Assembly: GCF_900573985.1 (NCBI RefSeq)
Contig: NZ_UWOK01000002.1
Coordinates: 124,001-188,000 of the forward strand
Source: Campylobacter showae
GTDB taxonomy: Bacteria > Campylobacterota > Campylobacteria > Campylobacterales > Campylobacteraceae
DNA: 64,000 nucleotides
Reading direction: 5' to 3'
Each line of letters begins with the position of its first letter. Within the stretch, counting starts at the first letter, position 1. Position numbers and translations under genes: made by a program. This document shows positions 28,512 through 37,900 of this stretch, in pieces. The notes beneath the pieces are model-generated. The model worked only from the letters and a program-made list of their open reading frames with translations. It made no database searches and had not been told where the DNA came from.

Positions 28512-29380
28512 TGTTCTGCCTTTTGATTTAATTCATCCGCTTTTTCTGCTCTTAGTGATTTTGAATCGCCTTTAAAATCGCCCTTAAAGGCTCCGACAAA
28601 CTTCATAATATCGGCAATATCGCTCTCTATGCCACTAGGAGTAGTATTTTCTTGCGTATTTTGTATTGGTTGTTGTGAATTTTCGCTTTGAGCAGCCACT
28701 TCAATAATCTCATCTTCTTCATGTTTTTTTGAAATAACAATCTCAGTTTCGCTTTTGTTGGCTGAGTGCTGAATCTGCTTGACGCTATCTACCTGAAAGC
28801 TATCTGGCGCTGCCAAAACTTTATCAAAGCCCTCATAAGCTGCATCGGTTAAAATTTCTTTTGTCATTTCTAGTGTTTCAAAGTTAAATGTTTTAACGGT
28901 TGTTTGCCTTAATTGCTTTAGATCCTTTATAGAGCCCTTACCGACGATTTGCGGATTTAACATAAAAGAGTTTTTGCCGATTATGTCAAATTTATCTTTG
29001 TCATTTTCGCTGATTTTAAAAATAGCTTGTTTATCCTCAAGCTCTTTTAGGGCGCGATACACGCTTGATTTGGCTAAAATTTTACGCTCTTCAAAATATT
29101 TAACGAAATCGCTATCGTATTTAAAAATATTTTTATAATTTACGTTTTTTATCATTACTAAAAATACGGTTCTGGCGTTGTTTGAAAGATTTTCAACTAA
29201 AAAATCTAAATTTTCTACAAAAACTTTAATAAAGGCATCTTTTGTTTGTTCTTTTTGCAAAAAACTCGTAACTATCGTCTTTACTTCACCAGTTTGGCTA
29301 TCGACGATCTCTTGCGTCCTATTATAAAGCCTCGCGCTTGTGGAGCGAACTTTTTCTAGGTCAACGATTTCTTTTGCCAT
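28508..29380 (-). CDS. RepL-type plasmid replication initiator
   Basis: The 290-residue product has a winged-helix replication region (about 60-150): NLSNNARTVFLVMIKNVNYK, then AKSSVYRALKELEDKQAIFKI, then KNSFMLNPQIVGKG. This matches the order seen in RepL-type initiators (Y/F-x-INP-x-I-x-KG). The C-terminal 120 residues are acidic and variable. Upstream are three spaced direct repeats that look like iterons. Its presence indicates that the 14-29 kb segment was, or still is, able to replicate as a plasmid. Confidence 0.7.
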   Translation of the reverse strand: MAKEIVDLEKVRSTSARLYNRTQEIVDSQTGEVKTIVTSFLQKEQTKDAFIKVFVENLDFLVENLSNNARTVFLVMIKNVNYKNIFKYDSDFVKYFEERKILAKSSVYRALKELEDKQAIFKISENDKDKFDIIGKNSFMLNPQIVGKGSIKDLKQLRQTTVKTFNFETLEMTKEILTDAAYEGFDKVLAAPDSFQVDSVKQIQHSANKSETEIVISKKHEEDEIIEVAAQSENSQQPIQNTQENTTPSGIESDIADIMKFVGAFKGDFKGDSKSLRAEKADELNQKAEQ

Positions 29381-29442
29381 AATACTCCCCTGTAGTTTAT
29401 TTTTTCAAAAATATACTTTTTTTACCCTTATTTGCCACTGAA

Positions 29443-29548
29443 TTTTCCCAAAAAATGAAACTATTTTTATCAGAACCATAAAATCTTTCCCAAAAAATGA
29501 AACTACTTTTTATCAAAAAATCATTCTTTTTCCAAAAAAATAAAACTA
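29443..29548 (-). repeat. Iteron-like direct repeats upstream of repL
   Basis: TTTCCCAAAAAATGAAACTA occurs at 29444-29463 and 29486-29505, with a weaker copy (TTTCCAAAAAAATAAAACTA) at 29529-29548. The period of about 42 bases (four helical turns) fits binding sites for a replication initiator. Confidence 0.55.
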
Positions 29549-29699
29549 GATTTTGAGTGATATTGAAATTTTAATACCGTTTGTAAAAAGGCGCTTGTAC
29601 TAGAAAATAGATTTTATAATGGTATCAATATGCAAGTTTTTTATGATATATGTGTTTTTAAGAAAGCATTGATACGGGTATTATAAAAATATATTTTCT

Positions 29700-29730
29700 A
29701 TGACTCAACCTGTCATTCTCTTATGTTAAA
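29700..29730 (+). promoter_or_regulatory. WYL-type operator and promoter, site 1
   Basis: ATGACTCAACCTGTCAT (29700-29716) has perfect ATGAC/GTCAT arms around a 7-base core. Eleven bases after GTC comes TTAAAT, the -10 box. It drives the 29764-30608 genes. Five related sites occur at 31864, 42298, 44020, 44949 and 52874. Confidence 0.65.
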
Positions 29731-29763
29731 TTTCCATCATTATTTAAATCTAAAGGAGCGAAA

Positions 29764-30477
29764 ATGATAAAATACATTGTAGGTGGAGTAGCGTTAGTGA
29801 CTGCTGGGTACACGCTAAGAAGATACCTCAGTAAATATGATTTTCATATATCTGCAAAGAACAAAAATCAAAACAATACAAAACAGTACGACTCGAATAC
29901 AAAATGGGAATCAGCCTTAGTCTATCCCGTAGGCATGAATGATGATGATTTTTTAGAAGCTAGCGTAATGGAAAAAAGTCGTAAATTTAACGAAACGATT
30001 CACCGTCTTTTTGCGTCATTGAAAAGTTTGCAGAAAAAACTATCAAACGTAGAAAATTTGCCAGAACTAAAATCCGCTTACTCGTCTATCAGCGGCGAAA
30101 AGATCTTGAGATTTAAAGACTCCGATGCCAAAAATTTTAGTAATTTTTTTTATATATTTATAAACTCCAAAGAGGATCTGCAGATTTTGTGCGATCTAAA
30201 TTTAATGATAGATTATGCATTGGAGCGCATGATAGAAAATAACATTTCTAAGATTAATACCGCAGAACAAAAGGTAAGAGATTATTGTAAATTTGATACA
30301 GAACAACAAGAGATAATCATCAAGCTAGTTGAGCTAAACAATGTTTTGGTTAAGGCATTGAGGGAGCTAAGGTCCGCTACGCAAATGATGGAAATAGCAA
30401 CGATCTTTAAAGACGTAGCGGGAGTATATAAAAGATATTATGATAAGAAATTTTTTAAGGAGAAGCTAGAATGTTAA
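29764..30477 (+). CDS. Unknown membrane-anchored protein
   Basis: The 237-residue product has an N-terminal hydrophobic segment (MIKYIVGGVALVTAGYTL) that could anchor it in the inner membrane, followed by a helical, charged domain. No family is recognised. It is the first gene behind operator site 1 and overlaps the start of a 45-residue membrane protein. It is probably part of the WYL regulon that includes RavA-ViaA. Confidence 0.6.
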   Translation: MIKYIVGGVALVTAGYTLRRYLSKYDFHISAKNKNQNNTKQYDSNTKWESALVYPVGMNDDDFLEASVMEKSRKFNETIHRLFASLKSLQKKLSNVENLPELKSAYSSISGEKILRFKDSDAKNFSNFFYIFINSKEDLQILCDLNLMIDYALERMIENNISKINTAEQKVRDYCKFDTEQQEIIIKLVELNNVLVKALRELRSATQMMEIATIFKDVAGVYKRYYDKKFFKEKLEC

Positions 30478-30608
30478 GATTATTTTTAGATTTATTTGCA
30501 GGTTATGTATTCTATCGAGTGATCAAATTTATGGCATTAAATCTTTATTTACCGGCTATAAAAGAGGTTGTCAGCATAATCTTTGGGAATAAAAAGGTAG
30601 CTCAATAG
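30471..30608 (+). CDS. 45-residue membrane protein
   Basis: A short frame starts at ATG 30471, inside the last codons of the upstream gene and after AAGGAGAAGCTAGA, a strong ribosome-binding site. The product, starting MLRLFLDLFAGYVFYRVIKF, is mostly hydrophobic and would form one or two short membrane helices. The overlap and ribosome-binding site support translation; function is unknown. Confidence 0.55.
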   Translation: MLRLFLDLFAGYVFYRVIKFMALNLYLPAIKEVVSIIFGNKKVAQ

Positions 30609-30618
30609 CTCCCGCTTT

Positions 30619-30668
30619 TGTCAAAATAAATTTATTGACAACGGGGGGGGGGGGGGTAATGCTAAAAT
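30619..30668 (+). promoter_or_regulatory. Promoter with 14-G spacer, probably phase-variable
   Basis: A perfect -35 TTGACA (30635-30640) is followed by 22 bases containing 14 consecutive G (30643-30656), then TGC-TAAAAT, an extended -10 (30660-30668). The optimal spacer is about 17 bases, so loss of about five G would give a strong promoter. The TTGACA is also the right arm of a TTGTCAA-TTGACAA inverted repeat that may end the upstream operon. Confidence 0.65.
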
Positions 30669-30701
30669 ATACAAATTTTATTTTAACAAAAGGAGAATAG
30701 T

Positions 30702-31841
30702 GTGGAAGCTAATGGAAATCAACAAGAAATTCAACTAGATCTAGGCGATCTCGCAGCTCAAGCAAAAGAAGTTTTTAAAGGGGCTATACAAGGTTTAAGT
30801 TCTAGATTAAACGTTTTAATAGTCGGTAAAACCGGCGTAGGTAAAAGTACGCTTATAAATGCGGTTTTTGGCGACGCAGTAGCAAAGACTGGCTCCGGAA
30901 AACCGATTACTCAAGAAATAAACGAAATAAAAGTAAATCCAAATTTTAGTATTTATGATACTAAGGGTCTTGAATTGAAAGACTTTGACGCCACTTGTGA
31001 CGACATTGCGAATTTTTTGGAAGAAAATAGTAAAAAGAGAGCAGACGAGCAAATACATATAGTATGGTTTTGTGTGGCGGAGCCCGGCAGAAGGATAGAA
31101 GAGGGCGAAAAAAGACTGTTTGATATCATAAGAGAAAAAGACTATGCAGCTATAGCAGTGATAACAAAAGCCCAGCAAGATAAAGACGAGAACAAGGAAA
31201 AATTTTCAGATAAAGTAAAAGGCGAGTTTGGCGTTAATGACGAATATATGCAAAGAGTTATGGCGTTAGAGATCGAAGACGATGACGGAAACATAAAACC
31301 GCTTAGAGGCATAGACGACCTTATAAAGAAAACATACGACGCTTTACCTGAGGCATCAAAGCAAGCCTTTGCTAGAGAGCAAAAATATAACAAAGACGTA
31401 AAATACGAAGCAGCACTGGATATTATCAATACATATAGCGTAGCTGCGGGTGCTATAGCAGCTACTCCGATACCGTTTTCAGATATCGCTCTACTTTTAC
31501 CTACCCAAATAGCCATGATATCTCATATTACGTATAATTACGGTTTTAAAGCCTCTGCTGAAAATATTACAAAATTAGCGACATCGTTTGCTGCCGTAGC
31601 AGCTGGAGGCTTTGCCGTTAGATTTGTGGCTGGAAATTTATTAAAATTTATACCGGCCGTAGGATCTCTTGCAGGAGGAGCGTTTAATGCAACCGTCGCC
31701 AGCTCCACGACAAAACTAATGGGTAATGCCTATCTAGCTTATTTAAACGATAATTTTGAGTTAATTTACAAAGGCGATTTTGATTTATTTTCAAATTTGA
31801 CGGACACTATCATAAGAGCATACGTCGAAAAGCTAAAATAA
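30702..31841 (+). CDS. Era-like GTPase with DUF697 membrane domain
   Basis: The 379-residue product starts at GTG 30702 after AGGAG. G1 is GKTGVGKST at about residues 43-51; G3 is DTKG; TKAQ is in the G4 position, without the usual NKxD. The C-terminal part (about 245-350) is the DUF697-like alpha-helical region with AAGAIAATPIPFSDIALLLP and glycine-rich hydrophobic helices that can enter membranes. A close relative is encoded at 50165. Its expression probably depends on the G-tract promoter. Confidence 0.82.
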   Translation: MEANGNQQEIQLDLGDLAAQAKEVFKGAIQGLSSRLNVLIVGKTGVGKSTLINAVFGDAVAKTGSGKPITQEINEIKVNPNFSIYDTKGLELKDFDATCDDIANFLEENSKKRADEQIHIVWFCVAEPGRRIEEGEKRLFDIIREKDYAAIAVITKAQQDKDENKEKFSDKVKGEFGVNDEYMQRVMALEIEDDDGNIKPLRGIDDLIKKTYDALPEASKQAFAREQKYNKDVKYEAALDIINTYSVAAGAIAATPIPFSDIALLLPTQIAMISHITYNYGFKASAENITKLATSFAAVAAGGFAVRFVAGNLLKFIPAVGSLAGGAFNATVASSTTKLMGNAYLAYLNDNFELIYKGDFDLFSNLTDTIIRAYVEKLK

Positions 31842-31863
31842 AATCTTTACTTTTATCCAAATT

Positions 31864-31895
31864 CGACTCAACCTGTCGCACTTCTTTGCTATAAT
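31864..31895 (+). promoter_or_regulatory. WYL-type operator and promoter, site 2
   Basis: CGACTCAACCTGTCG (31864-31878) is followed 12 bases later by TATAAT (31890-31895). It serves the zinc-ribbon gene and possibly the genes to 33747. A 12-codon frame at 31924 may be a leader peptide. Confidence 0.65.
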
Positions 31896-31963
31896 TTTAT
31901 AAATTTGATAGTAAAGAAGTGCGATGAATTTTTACCACGAAAATTTCCAACAAAGGACATAAT

Positions 31964-32206
31964 ATGATGCGACCAAAACCATTTAAAATTTGCTGTTCCA
32001 AATGCAGCTTTGAAAAACTGATTTGGTTTAAAAGTGATGCTTTAACGGACTTAGACTTTAAGCAAGTTCCAGATGTTTGTCCAAAGTGTGGCAATGCAAA
32101 GTTTAATAGAAAAGCAATATCCATAGAAGAGGCTATCGCCAAAGAGCGCTTTGATAATATGATCCAATCTTTTAAGAATATATTTAAAAAGGTATTTAAG
32201 GGCTAA
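31964..32206 (+). CDS. Small zinc-ribbon protein
   Basis: The 80-residue product carries CCSKCSF and DVCPKCGNAKF, a one-zinc ribbon, and a helical C-terminal tail (RFDNMIQSFKNIFKKVFKG) that is amphipathic. It lies directly behind operator site 2, so it belongs to the putative WYL regulon. Function is unknown; ribbon proteins like this often bind nucleic acid or a larger protein complex. Confidence 0.62.
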   Translation: MMRPKPFKICCSKCSFEKLIWFKSDALTDLDFKQVPDVCPKCGNAKFNRKAISIEEAIAKERFDNMIQSFKNIFKKVFKG

Positions 32207-32243
32207 ATTAGTATAATGCATAAAGATTTTTAGGAGATAATAT

Positions 32244-32642
32244 ATGAAAGAAGTTGTAGTAACAACAAAAGATGAATTAGAAAAAGCAGTAAAAGACGGC
32301 GTGGATACGATAATAGTTCAAGGCAAGTTGGTGGACAATATTAAAAGGATAAAATCCTTAAGGAATAAAAGCAAAATTATGCTTTGGACCCTTGGTGCAA
32401 TTGCTACAAGTATCCCAGTGGCAACAATTGTTACTCCTGCTACTGGTGGCGTATCGATTCCTATTGCATACCTCGCTGCCACTTCAACTGCGGCCCTTAC
32501 AGGAACTGAAATTGCTCTTATACTAGCTATAGCACTTCTTGGAATGTCTCTAATTTTGCAGATAATGGATAAATATGATGTTGATGGAGAGGTGGAGATT
32601 AAAGGAGTTGTAAAAATTAAATTAAAAAAGAAACAAAGTTGA
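32244..32642 (+). CDS. Two-helix membrane protein of unknown function
   Basis: In the 132-residue product, residues 1-40 form a small soluble module (VTTKDELEKAVKDGVDTIIV). Two long hydrophobic helices follow (about 48-75 and 85-108), ending in a K-rich tail. The layout of a short beta-strand 'E-x-I-I-V-x-G-x-L' module plus two membrane helices recurs in small proteins near mobile elements. It sits in tandem with the HEPN-motif gene 4 bases downstream. Confidence 0.55.
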   Translation: MKEVVVTTKDELEKAVKDGVDTIIVQGKLVDNIKRIKSLRNKSKIMLWTLGAIATSIPVATIVTPATGGVSIPIAYLAATSTAALTGTEIALILAIALLGMSLILQIMDKYDVDGEVEIKGVVKIKLKKKQS

Positions 32643-32646
32643 TAAA

Positions 32647-33747
32647 ATGCACAACATCCTCATCCTATACAATCCCTACTACCAAAACGACGTCATCGAG
32701 CAACACCTTAAGATTTTGATATTCAAAGGCAAGGTGGCCTTTGGTAAGATAAAAAGCAAGCGGCGAGATATGATAAACTCTCACGAAGCCGAGCTTGAGC
32801 AAATTTACGAAAGCATAAATTCGAGCGACAGCGACGGCAAGTATTTGCAGCTATTTTTAACCGATTATTCAAATTTGTTCGTAGCAAAAGTTATTGCCGT
32901 AACCGATGAAGATATGAGCGAGATAGCGCCCGAGTATTATAAAGAAAAAAGGCTCGATGTAGAAAAGTGGTTTATCATAAGCGATATCAGAGAGCTAGTT
33001 AGAAATGATTTTGAGTGCGTTAGAGACGATTACCTGGCAAATTTTACCGTAAGCGGCCATACTTACGCAGTATACGGCAACGCTTACGTTTATCCCCTGA
33101 TTATAAAAATAAAACAAGAGACGCGCTATTTTGAGGATGAGGGTAAATTTTATCCTGATGTCTATAAAAGCGCCGAGTTTTTAGAGATAAAGCGAAATTT
33201 AATCCGTTACTGTTTCGGACGAAGCCTAATAAATCTAATGCATCCAGATAGCATAGAAAATATCATCTCCGCCGAGATAGAATACCTTGATAATATAGCC
33301 AACCCGCTCTATGACTTTAGCTCCGTCGTGGTCAAATACTCAAAAACTATGGAGCAAGAGATCTACGCCTTCGTTAAAGTTCTCATGGAACAACTCGCAA
33401 AGATAAAGCCGTCTATATTAAATATCCCATACGAAGTTCAAGGCACTAGCTTTACCGTGAGCGATATATTCGAAAATAAGCCAAATTTGGGAACCTATAA
33501 GTTTCTTTTTAAAAATCGCCTGATCCAAGATGCGCTTGAGGGAAATTTGCTGCAAAACTACGTAACCAGAACTCTACCAAAGGTCATAACCGAGCTTCAA
33601 GATTTACGAAACGAAACTGTCCATGCCAAAGCTCCTAGCCATGCCGATGTAACAAAGCTAAGAGCAAAGATAATAGGCGTGGCTAGCGAGAGCGTACTGG
33701 CCAAAGTAGTCAAGGCTAGGGCAGAAGCGGGGAGGGCTAAGAAATAA
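32647..33747 (+). CDS. Unknown protein with C-terminal HEPN-like motif
   Basis: The 366-residue product has a beta-rich N-terminal half and a helical C-terminal half, with LRNETVHAK at about residues 319-327. R-N-x3-H is the catalytic signature of HEPN RNases. HEPN proteins are common effectors in defence and toxin systems. It is the last gene of the run that begins behind operator site 2, and a bidirectional terminator follows. The HEPN call rests on one motif and helical context, so it is tentative. Confidence 0.5.
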   Translation: MHNILILYNPYYQNDVIEQHLKILIFKGKVAFGKIKSKRRDMINSHEAELEQIYESINSSDSDGKYLQLFLTDYSNLFVAKVIAVTDEDMSEIAPEYYKEKRLDVEKWFIISDIRELVRNDFECVRDDYLANFTVSGHTYAVYGNAYVYPLIIKIKQETRYFEDEGKFYPDVYKSAEFLEIKRNLIRYCFGRSLINLMHPDSIENIISAEIEYLDNIANPLYDFSSVVVKYSKTMEQEIYAFVKVLMEQLAKIKPSILNIPYEVQGTSFTVSDIFENKPNLGTYKFLFKNRLIQDALEGNLLQNYVTRTLPKVITELQDLRNETVHAKAPSHADVTKLRAKIIGVASESVLAKVVKARAEAGRAKK

Positions 33748-33753
33748 GATATA

Positions 33754-33779
33754 CTGGTGTAAATTTAGTTTTACACCAG
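33754..33779. terminator. Bidirectional terminator
   Basis: CTGGTGTAAA (33754-33763) pairs with TTTACACCAG (33770-33779) between convergent genes. Confidence 0.65.
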
Positions 33780-33786
33780 ATTATAA

Positions 33787-34236
33787 TTATTTCTTTTTAT
33801 GTTCCTCTGTCTTTTTGTTATAGTATATAGCCAGATACCCGTTTTCATCTTCGCTTGGCAATTTAATATCATCCATATCACACTCTTCTTTGGCAAACAT
33901 ATCCTCATCTTCTTTAAAGCCGACAGGATAAGATATTAGATTTAAATTTGACGGGATATCTTTTATATCCCTTTTTATATCGCTTGCCGTAAAGCTAATA
34001 TTTTCTGCTATAGCGATATCGTCTTGTATCTTAAACTCTTCCTTATCGGTTAAGACAACAAAGCTAAATTTTGTATCAGATACAAATTCCACCCTATCTT
34101 TCCACCAATGCCAAAATTGTTTATAGTCAAACGTCCATTTGTCTTCGCCGTTATTTTTGTATTTTATAAAACGGCCCTCCTTAAATTCGCAAACGGATAT
34201 TTGATCTTCTATGTAAAATACTAAAAAATCTCTCAT
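33787..34236 (-). CDS. Unknown protein, last gene of the Hsp70/HerA operon
   Basis: The 149-residue acidic product is mainly beta-strand-like at the N-terminus (FLVFYIEDQISVCEF) and ends in a lysine-rich tail. The start overlaps the stop of the upstream gene by one base. No domain is recognised. Its position suggests an accessory subunit of the GrpE-like/Hsp70-like/HerA-like operon. Confidence 0.55.
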   Translation of the reverse strand: MRDFLVFYIEDQISVCEFKEGRFIKYKNNGEDKWTFDYKQFWHWWKDRVEFVSDTKFSFVVLTDKEEFKIQDDIAIAENISFTASDIKRDIKDIPSNLNLISYPVGFKEDEDMFAKEECDMDDIKLPSEDENGYLAIYYNKKTEEHKKK

Positions 34237-34910
34237 TATTTTTTATTTCCCATATCCATAACCTCTTTTTGGATATCTTTTATATCCATGTCCGGGTTTA
34301 GGCTTTTAAATGTTTCCGTTAATCGATCAGAAACCATGATCTTGTCTTTTACGCTATTTAGATCGCCAGAGACATATTTCGCAAATTCGCCTAATTTTCC
34401 GTCTTTAAACGTATCTAAAATAGCATCTACGCCACGAGCGCCACCCAATTTATCTAAAGTTTCCGTGCCTATTTTTGCTAATGCAACAAATGTATCTGCT
34501 CCAATATTCATATCCTTTTTATCCTCTATGCCCTTGATTAGAACACCAGAGCCTATAGCAGTATACTTTGCCTTATCGATGTCGCTAGCATTTTTTAGCT
34601 TCTCTTCATCTATTTTTACTTCATTTTTTATATAGTTTATATAGTCTTTGTAACTATCAAAATCCTCTGGTTTTTTATCAGACGCCTCAGCTCTTAGACC
34701 TAGCTCTATAGGATCTTCCAGCTCTTCTGTCAAGCCTAAAAATTTAGCAACCATTGAGGCTATTTTTCCAACAGTTTCTAGCAATGGTCCTGCTAATTCA
34801 ACTATTTTAGTTGCAAATGTAGATAAACTACTCCCTAGTGAGCTAACCGCGCTACTAATTGCACTACATACGCTACCAACAAAACTACCAATAGCACTCC
34901 AAAATCCCAT
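34236..34910 (-). CDS. Unknown protein with amphipathic N-terminal segment
   Basis: In the 224-residue product, the first 60 residues are glycine, alanine and serine-rich and hydrophobic (IGSFVGSVCSAISSAVSSLG), able to form membrane-inserting or pore-like helices. The rest is a charged helical domain. It lies 14 bases after the HerA-like gene in the same operon. A membrane effector role is possible but not shown by any family match. Confidence 0.55.
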   Translation of the reverse strand: MGFWSAIGSFVGSVCSAISSAVSSLGSSLSTFATKIVELAGPLLETVGKIASMVAKFLGLTEELEDPIELGLRAEASDKKPEDFDSYKDYINYIKNEVKIDEEKLKNASDIDKAKYTAIGSGVLIKGIEDKKDMNIGADTFVALAKIGTETLDKLGGARGVDAILDTFKDGKLGEFAKYVSGDLNSVKDKIMVSDRLTETFKSLNPDMDIKDIQKEVMDMGNKK

Positions 34911-34924
34911 GTTTGCTCCTTTAT

Positions 34925-37900
34925 TTAAATTTGAATATACTCTTTTAAATGCCTATCCATGTAATTATCAAACAAAATCTCAATCTCTTCAGTATTCATA
35001 ATTTTTTCAAAAATCAGGTTAATACACTCTTTTATGTCCTCATGTAAGCCCTCATCTTGATTTTTATAAAATTTATTAAAGATATATTTGCTTAAATATT
35101 TCACGTTGTTTGGTATTTTTTTGCGATCTATCATCTGTTTGATACCGCCTAGCACAATTTTTTCATTATCTTTAACTCGCTTTAACCACTCAACCTCAAG
35201 CGCATAAAAATCGTATTGCAAGGCTTCTTCTAAGTCTTTTACGTTTGGCACATTATTTTTACTTTCTACTGGCGGTATTATACCTTTTTTATAGTTTTGC
35301 CTGTAATAATCCAAGACATTATCTCTTAAAATTTTAGCGTCAATTACGGCTGATTTTGTGGTGCTGACATTTTCAAGTTGGGCTATTTGCACCTGAATCG
35401 GCTTGATAAAATTTGGATTAGACACTATTGCCCTACCAGTTTCCAAATTTGATAAAAACTCCTTTTGTTCATCATTTAAAGCCATTGTATTACCTATCGC
35501 CTCTTTGTCGTCTTGAGCGAAAATTTTATGCACTATTTTTGTGTTTGTGTTTTTTAACACTTCTGGCGTTAGTTTGTTTGGGATTTGATCTACTATTATT
35601 AGCGACTCTCCATATTTTCGCACTTCGGCAAGCATATCGGCAAATGTCTCTACGCCTAGTTTTTTGTTTGGGCTATCTCCTGGCATAAATTTAGAAAGAA
35701 GCCTGTGCGACTCCTCTATGAGTGTAATATGTCTAAATTCCTCGCCTTTATTTTTGTACTCTTTGTATTTTACCTTTAAGGCTTCATTTATATTTATTAA
35801 TATAAAACCCATTATTAGAGATTTTTCAGCTCCGTTTTTTACCTCTTCTAGTTCTAAAACTACGTTTTTTTCAAGCAGATCGGCAAAATCTACGCTTCGT
35901 TGATTATTCAGCATAAAAGCTTTTGAGCCCACTAAAAGCCCTTGAAGTCTTGCATTTATAGAGCCTATGTAGTCTTTTTTTAGTCTTTCATCAAATCCTT
36001 GCTCTTCTACTACGATGTTTGCTTGTCGCACCAGATCCGATAGTGTCGGAAACGCAAAAACTCCATCTGCAAACGGATCGCTAAATTTATAATTTTTAGA
36101 CGTCGATATATCCCAGCCATACTCTTCATAACATCTATAAAGAGCAGTCTCTATGATCTGAGGAATGGCTGCTTCCATATCAAAAGAGGCTTCGATATTT
36201 GCTTTTATCATATCTACTCTCGAAGATATACTCTCGTGAGGGAAAAATTCAAATGGGTTTATCCTAAAAGGCGCAACCCTCTCATCTCCAAGCGTAAATA
36301 TAAGCAAATCATCCATATCATTTAGCATAGCCCTATACTCTGTTTTTGCCGGTTCTATAACCAAAAACGGCAAATTAGCGGACTTTAAAATTCTTTGGCA
36401 AGTAGTCGTTTTACCGCTACCTGTAACCCCAGCTATAAATATATGTTTATCAAGCCAAGCTTTATCTATAAAAATTTTTTGATTTAACTCTTTGCCGCTT
36501 TGAACCATATTGCCCAAAAATATCGCTTCGTCTTGCGATATTTGCTCTTTAATATTTAGACCAAATTCCACCTCTTCTTTTAGGGATAGTCCGACAACCT
36601 CTTTTTTTGGTAAAGTGGCTATCACGCTTAGTTCATTAGCTGACATCCAGCATGATTGGCTAGCTAAATTTTGAGATAGTAGGCTTCTTGATATCACCGC
36701 GTTTGTATTTTCTATTAAATTTATTTTAGGAATTTGAAAATTTTTTATACACTTTATCTCGTTTATATCTTTTGCAGCATTTAAATTACTAAAAATGAGC
36801 GGAGATTTATTGCTTTCATCGCCTGAGAATATAGCTCTGATAGCATTTCCAAGCTTTGTTAAATTTCCTTTTTCGTTTGACATAAGATATATGCAAGAGT
36901 CAAAAAGACCTTTATTTTTGCCGTAGTTTATGCGCTTTAATAAAACTTCGTCTATATACTTTGTAAGCTCGCTAGCCATTTTGTTGGTAAATTCAAAGCT
37001 TAAGTTGCTACCTTGATTTTTAGAGATGGATTCGCTTTTATTAAAGGACTCATTTTCGCTTTTGGTTTGTGATGTACCTGAAGTTTTACTAAAAGACGAA
37101 TTTTCGCCTGCGCTTTCAGACGTTCCCCTGCTAGTGCTTGAGTTTGAAGAGCTATAACTTTCGCCTTTACTAGTATTGGTATTTATACTGCTTGAAGTAT
37201 TTTTCCCTTTTTGATTAGATTCAGAATAATTAGTGCCATCAGATATTGAACTACCTTTAGTTGCCGAAGTAGATGTGCTAGTGGAGCTTCCGTCGCTATG
37301 CTGTACTGATGTTTTCGTCATCGGGGCTATATTATTATAAGCATCAAATAAAACCTTTTCTATACCAGCTATCGCCCCATTTGACATCGGTTTTGCTAGT
37401 ACTACCAAGGCAAATTCGTCCCCACTCATAATGTCTATAAGTCTATCTATTCCCTGAAAATCCTCTTTATCCTTATATACGCTAGGTATGCCGCTAACTT
37501 TGGCAAATCTTTTCATTTTATCTATTTTAGAAACCAGCTCCGCTTTTTGCCCTTTTTCTACTTCGAGCACCTTACTGCCTCTAAAATTGCCTTCAATGCT
37601 AGGTTTTAAAACCCTTTTTCCTATATCATCGATATCAAGCTCGAGCTCACCCCTATACGACATATCCTTGGTTACGCCGGCATAAAAAGAAACGCCGCTA
37701 CTACCGCCGACAATCAAATATACAAAAATGATCCCATCTATCCTAAGCGTGCTTATTACGTTTTCAAAGGCCTCTCTTCTAGGACTATCTTCTTCAAAGG
37801 TAAGTTCTTTTATGTGATAAAATTTAACATCGCTAATGTCTATATCGCCATCCAGTTCTAATACAGGCAAATTTTCTATTACGGCATTACCCGAGAGACT

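Noticed and set aside
35428-35903. Plus-strand frames opposite the HerA-like gene
   Set aside because: Shadow frames without ribosome-binding sites; the minus-strand ATPase motifs are unambiguous.
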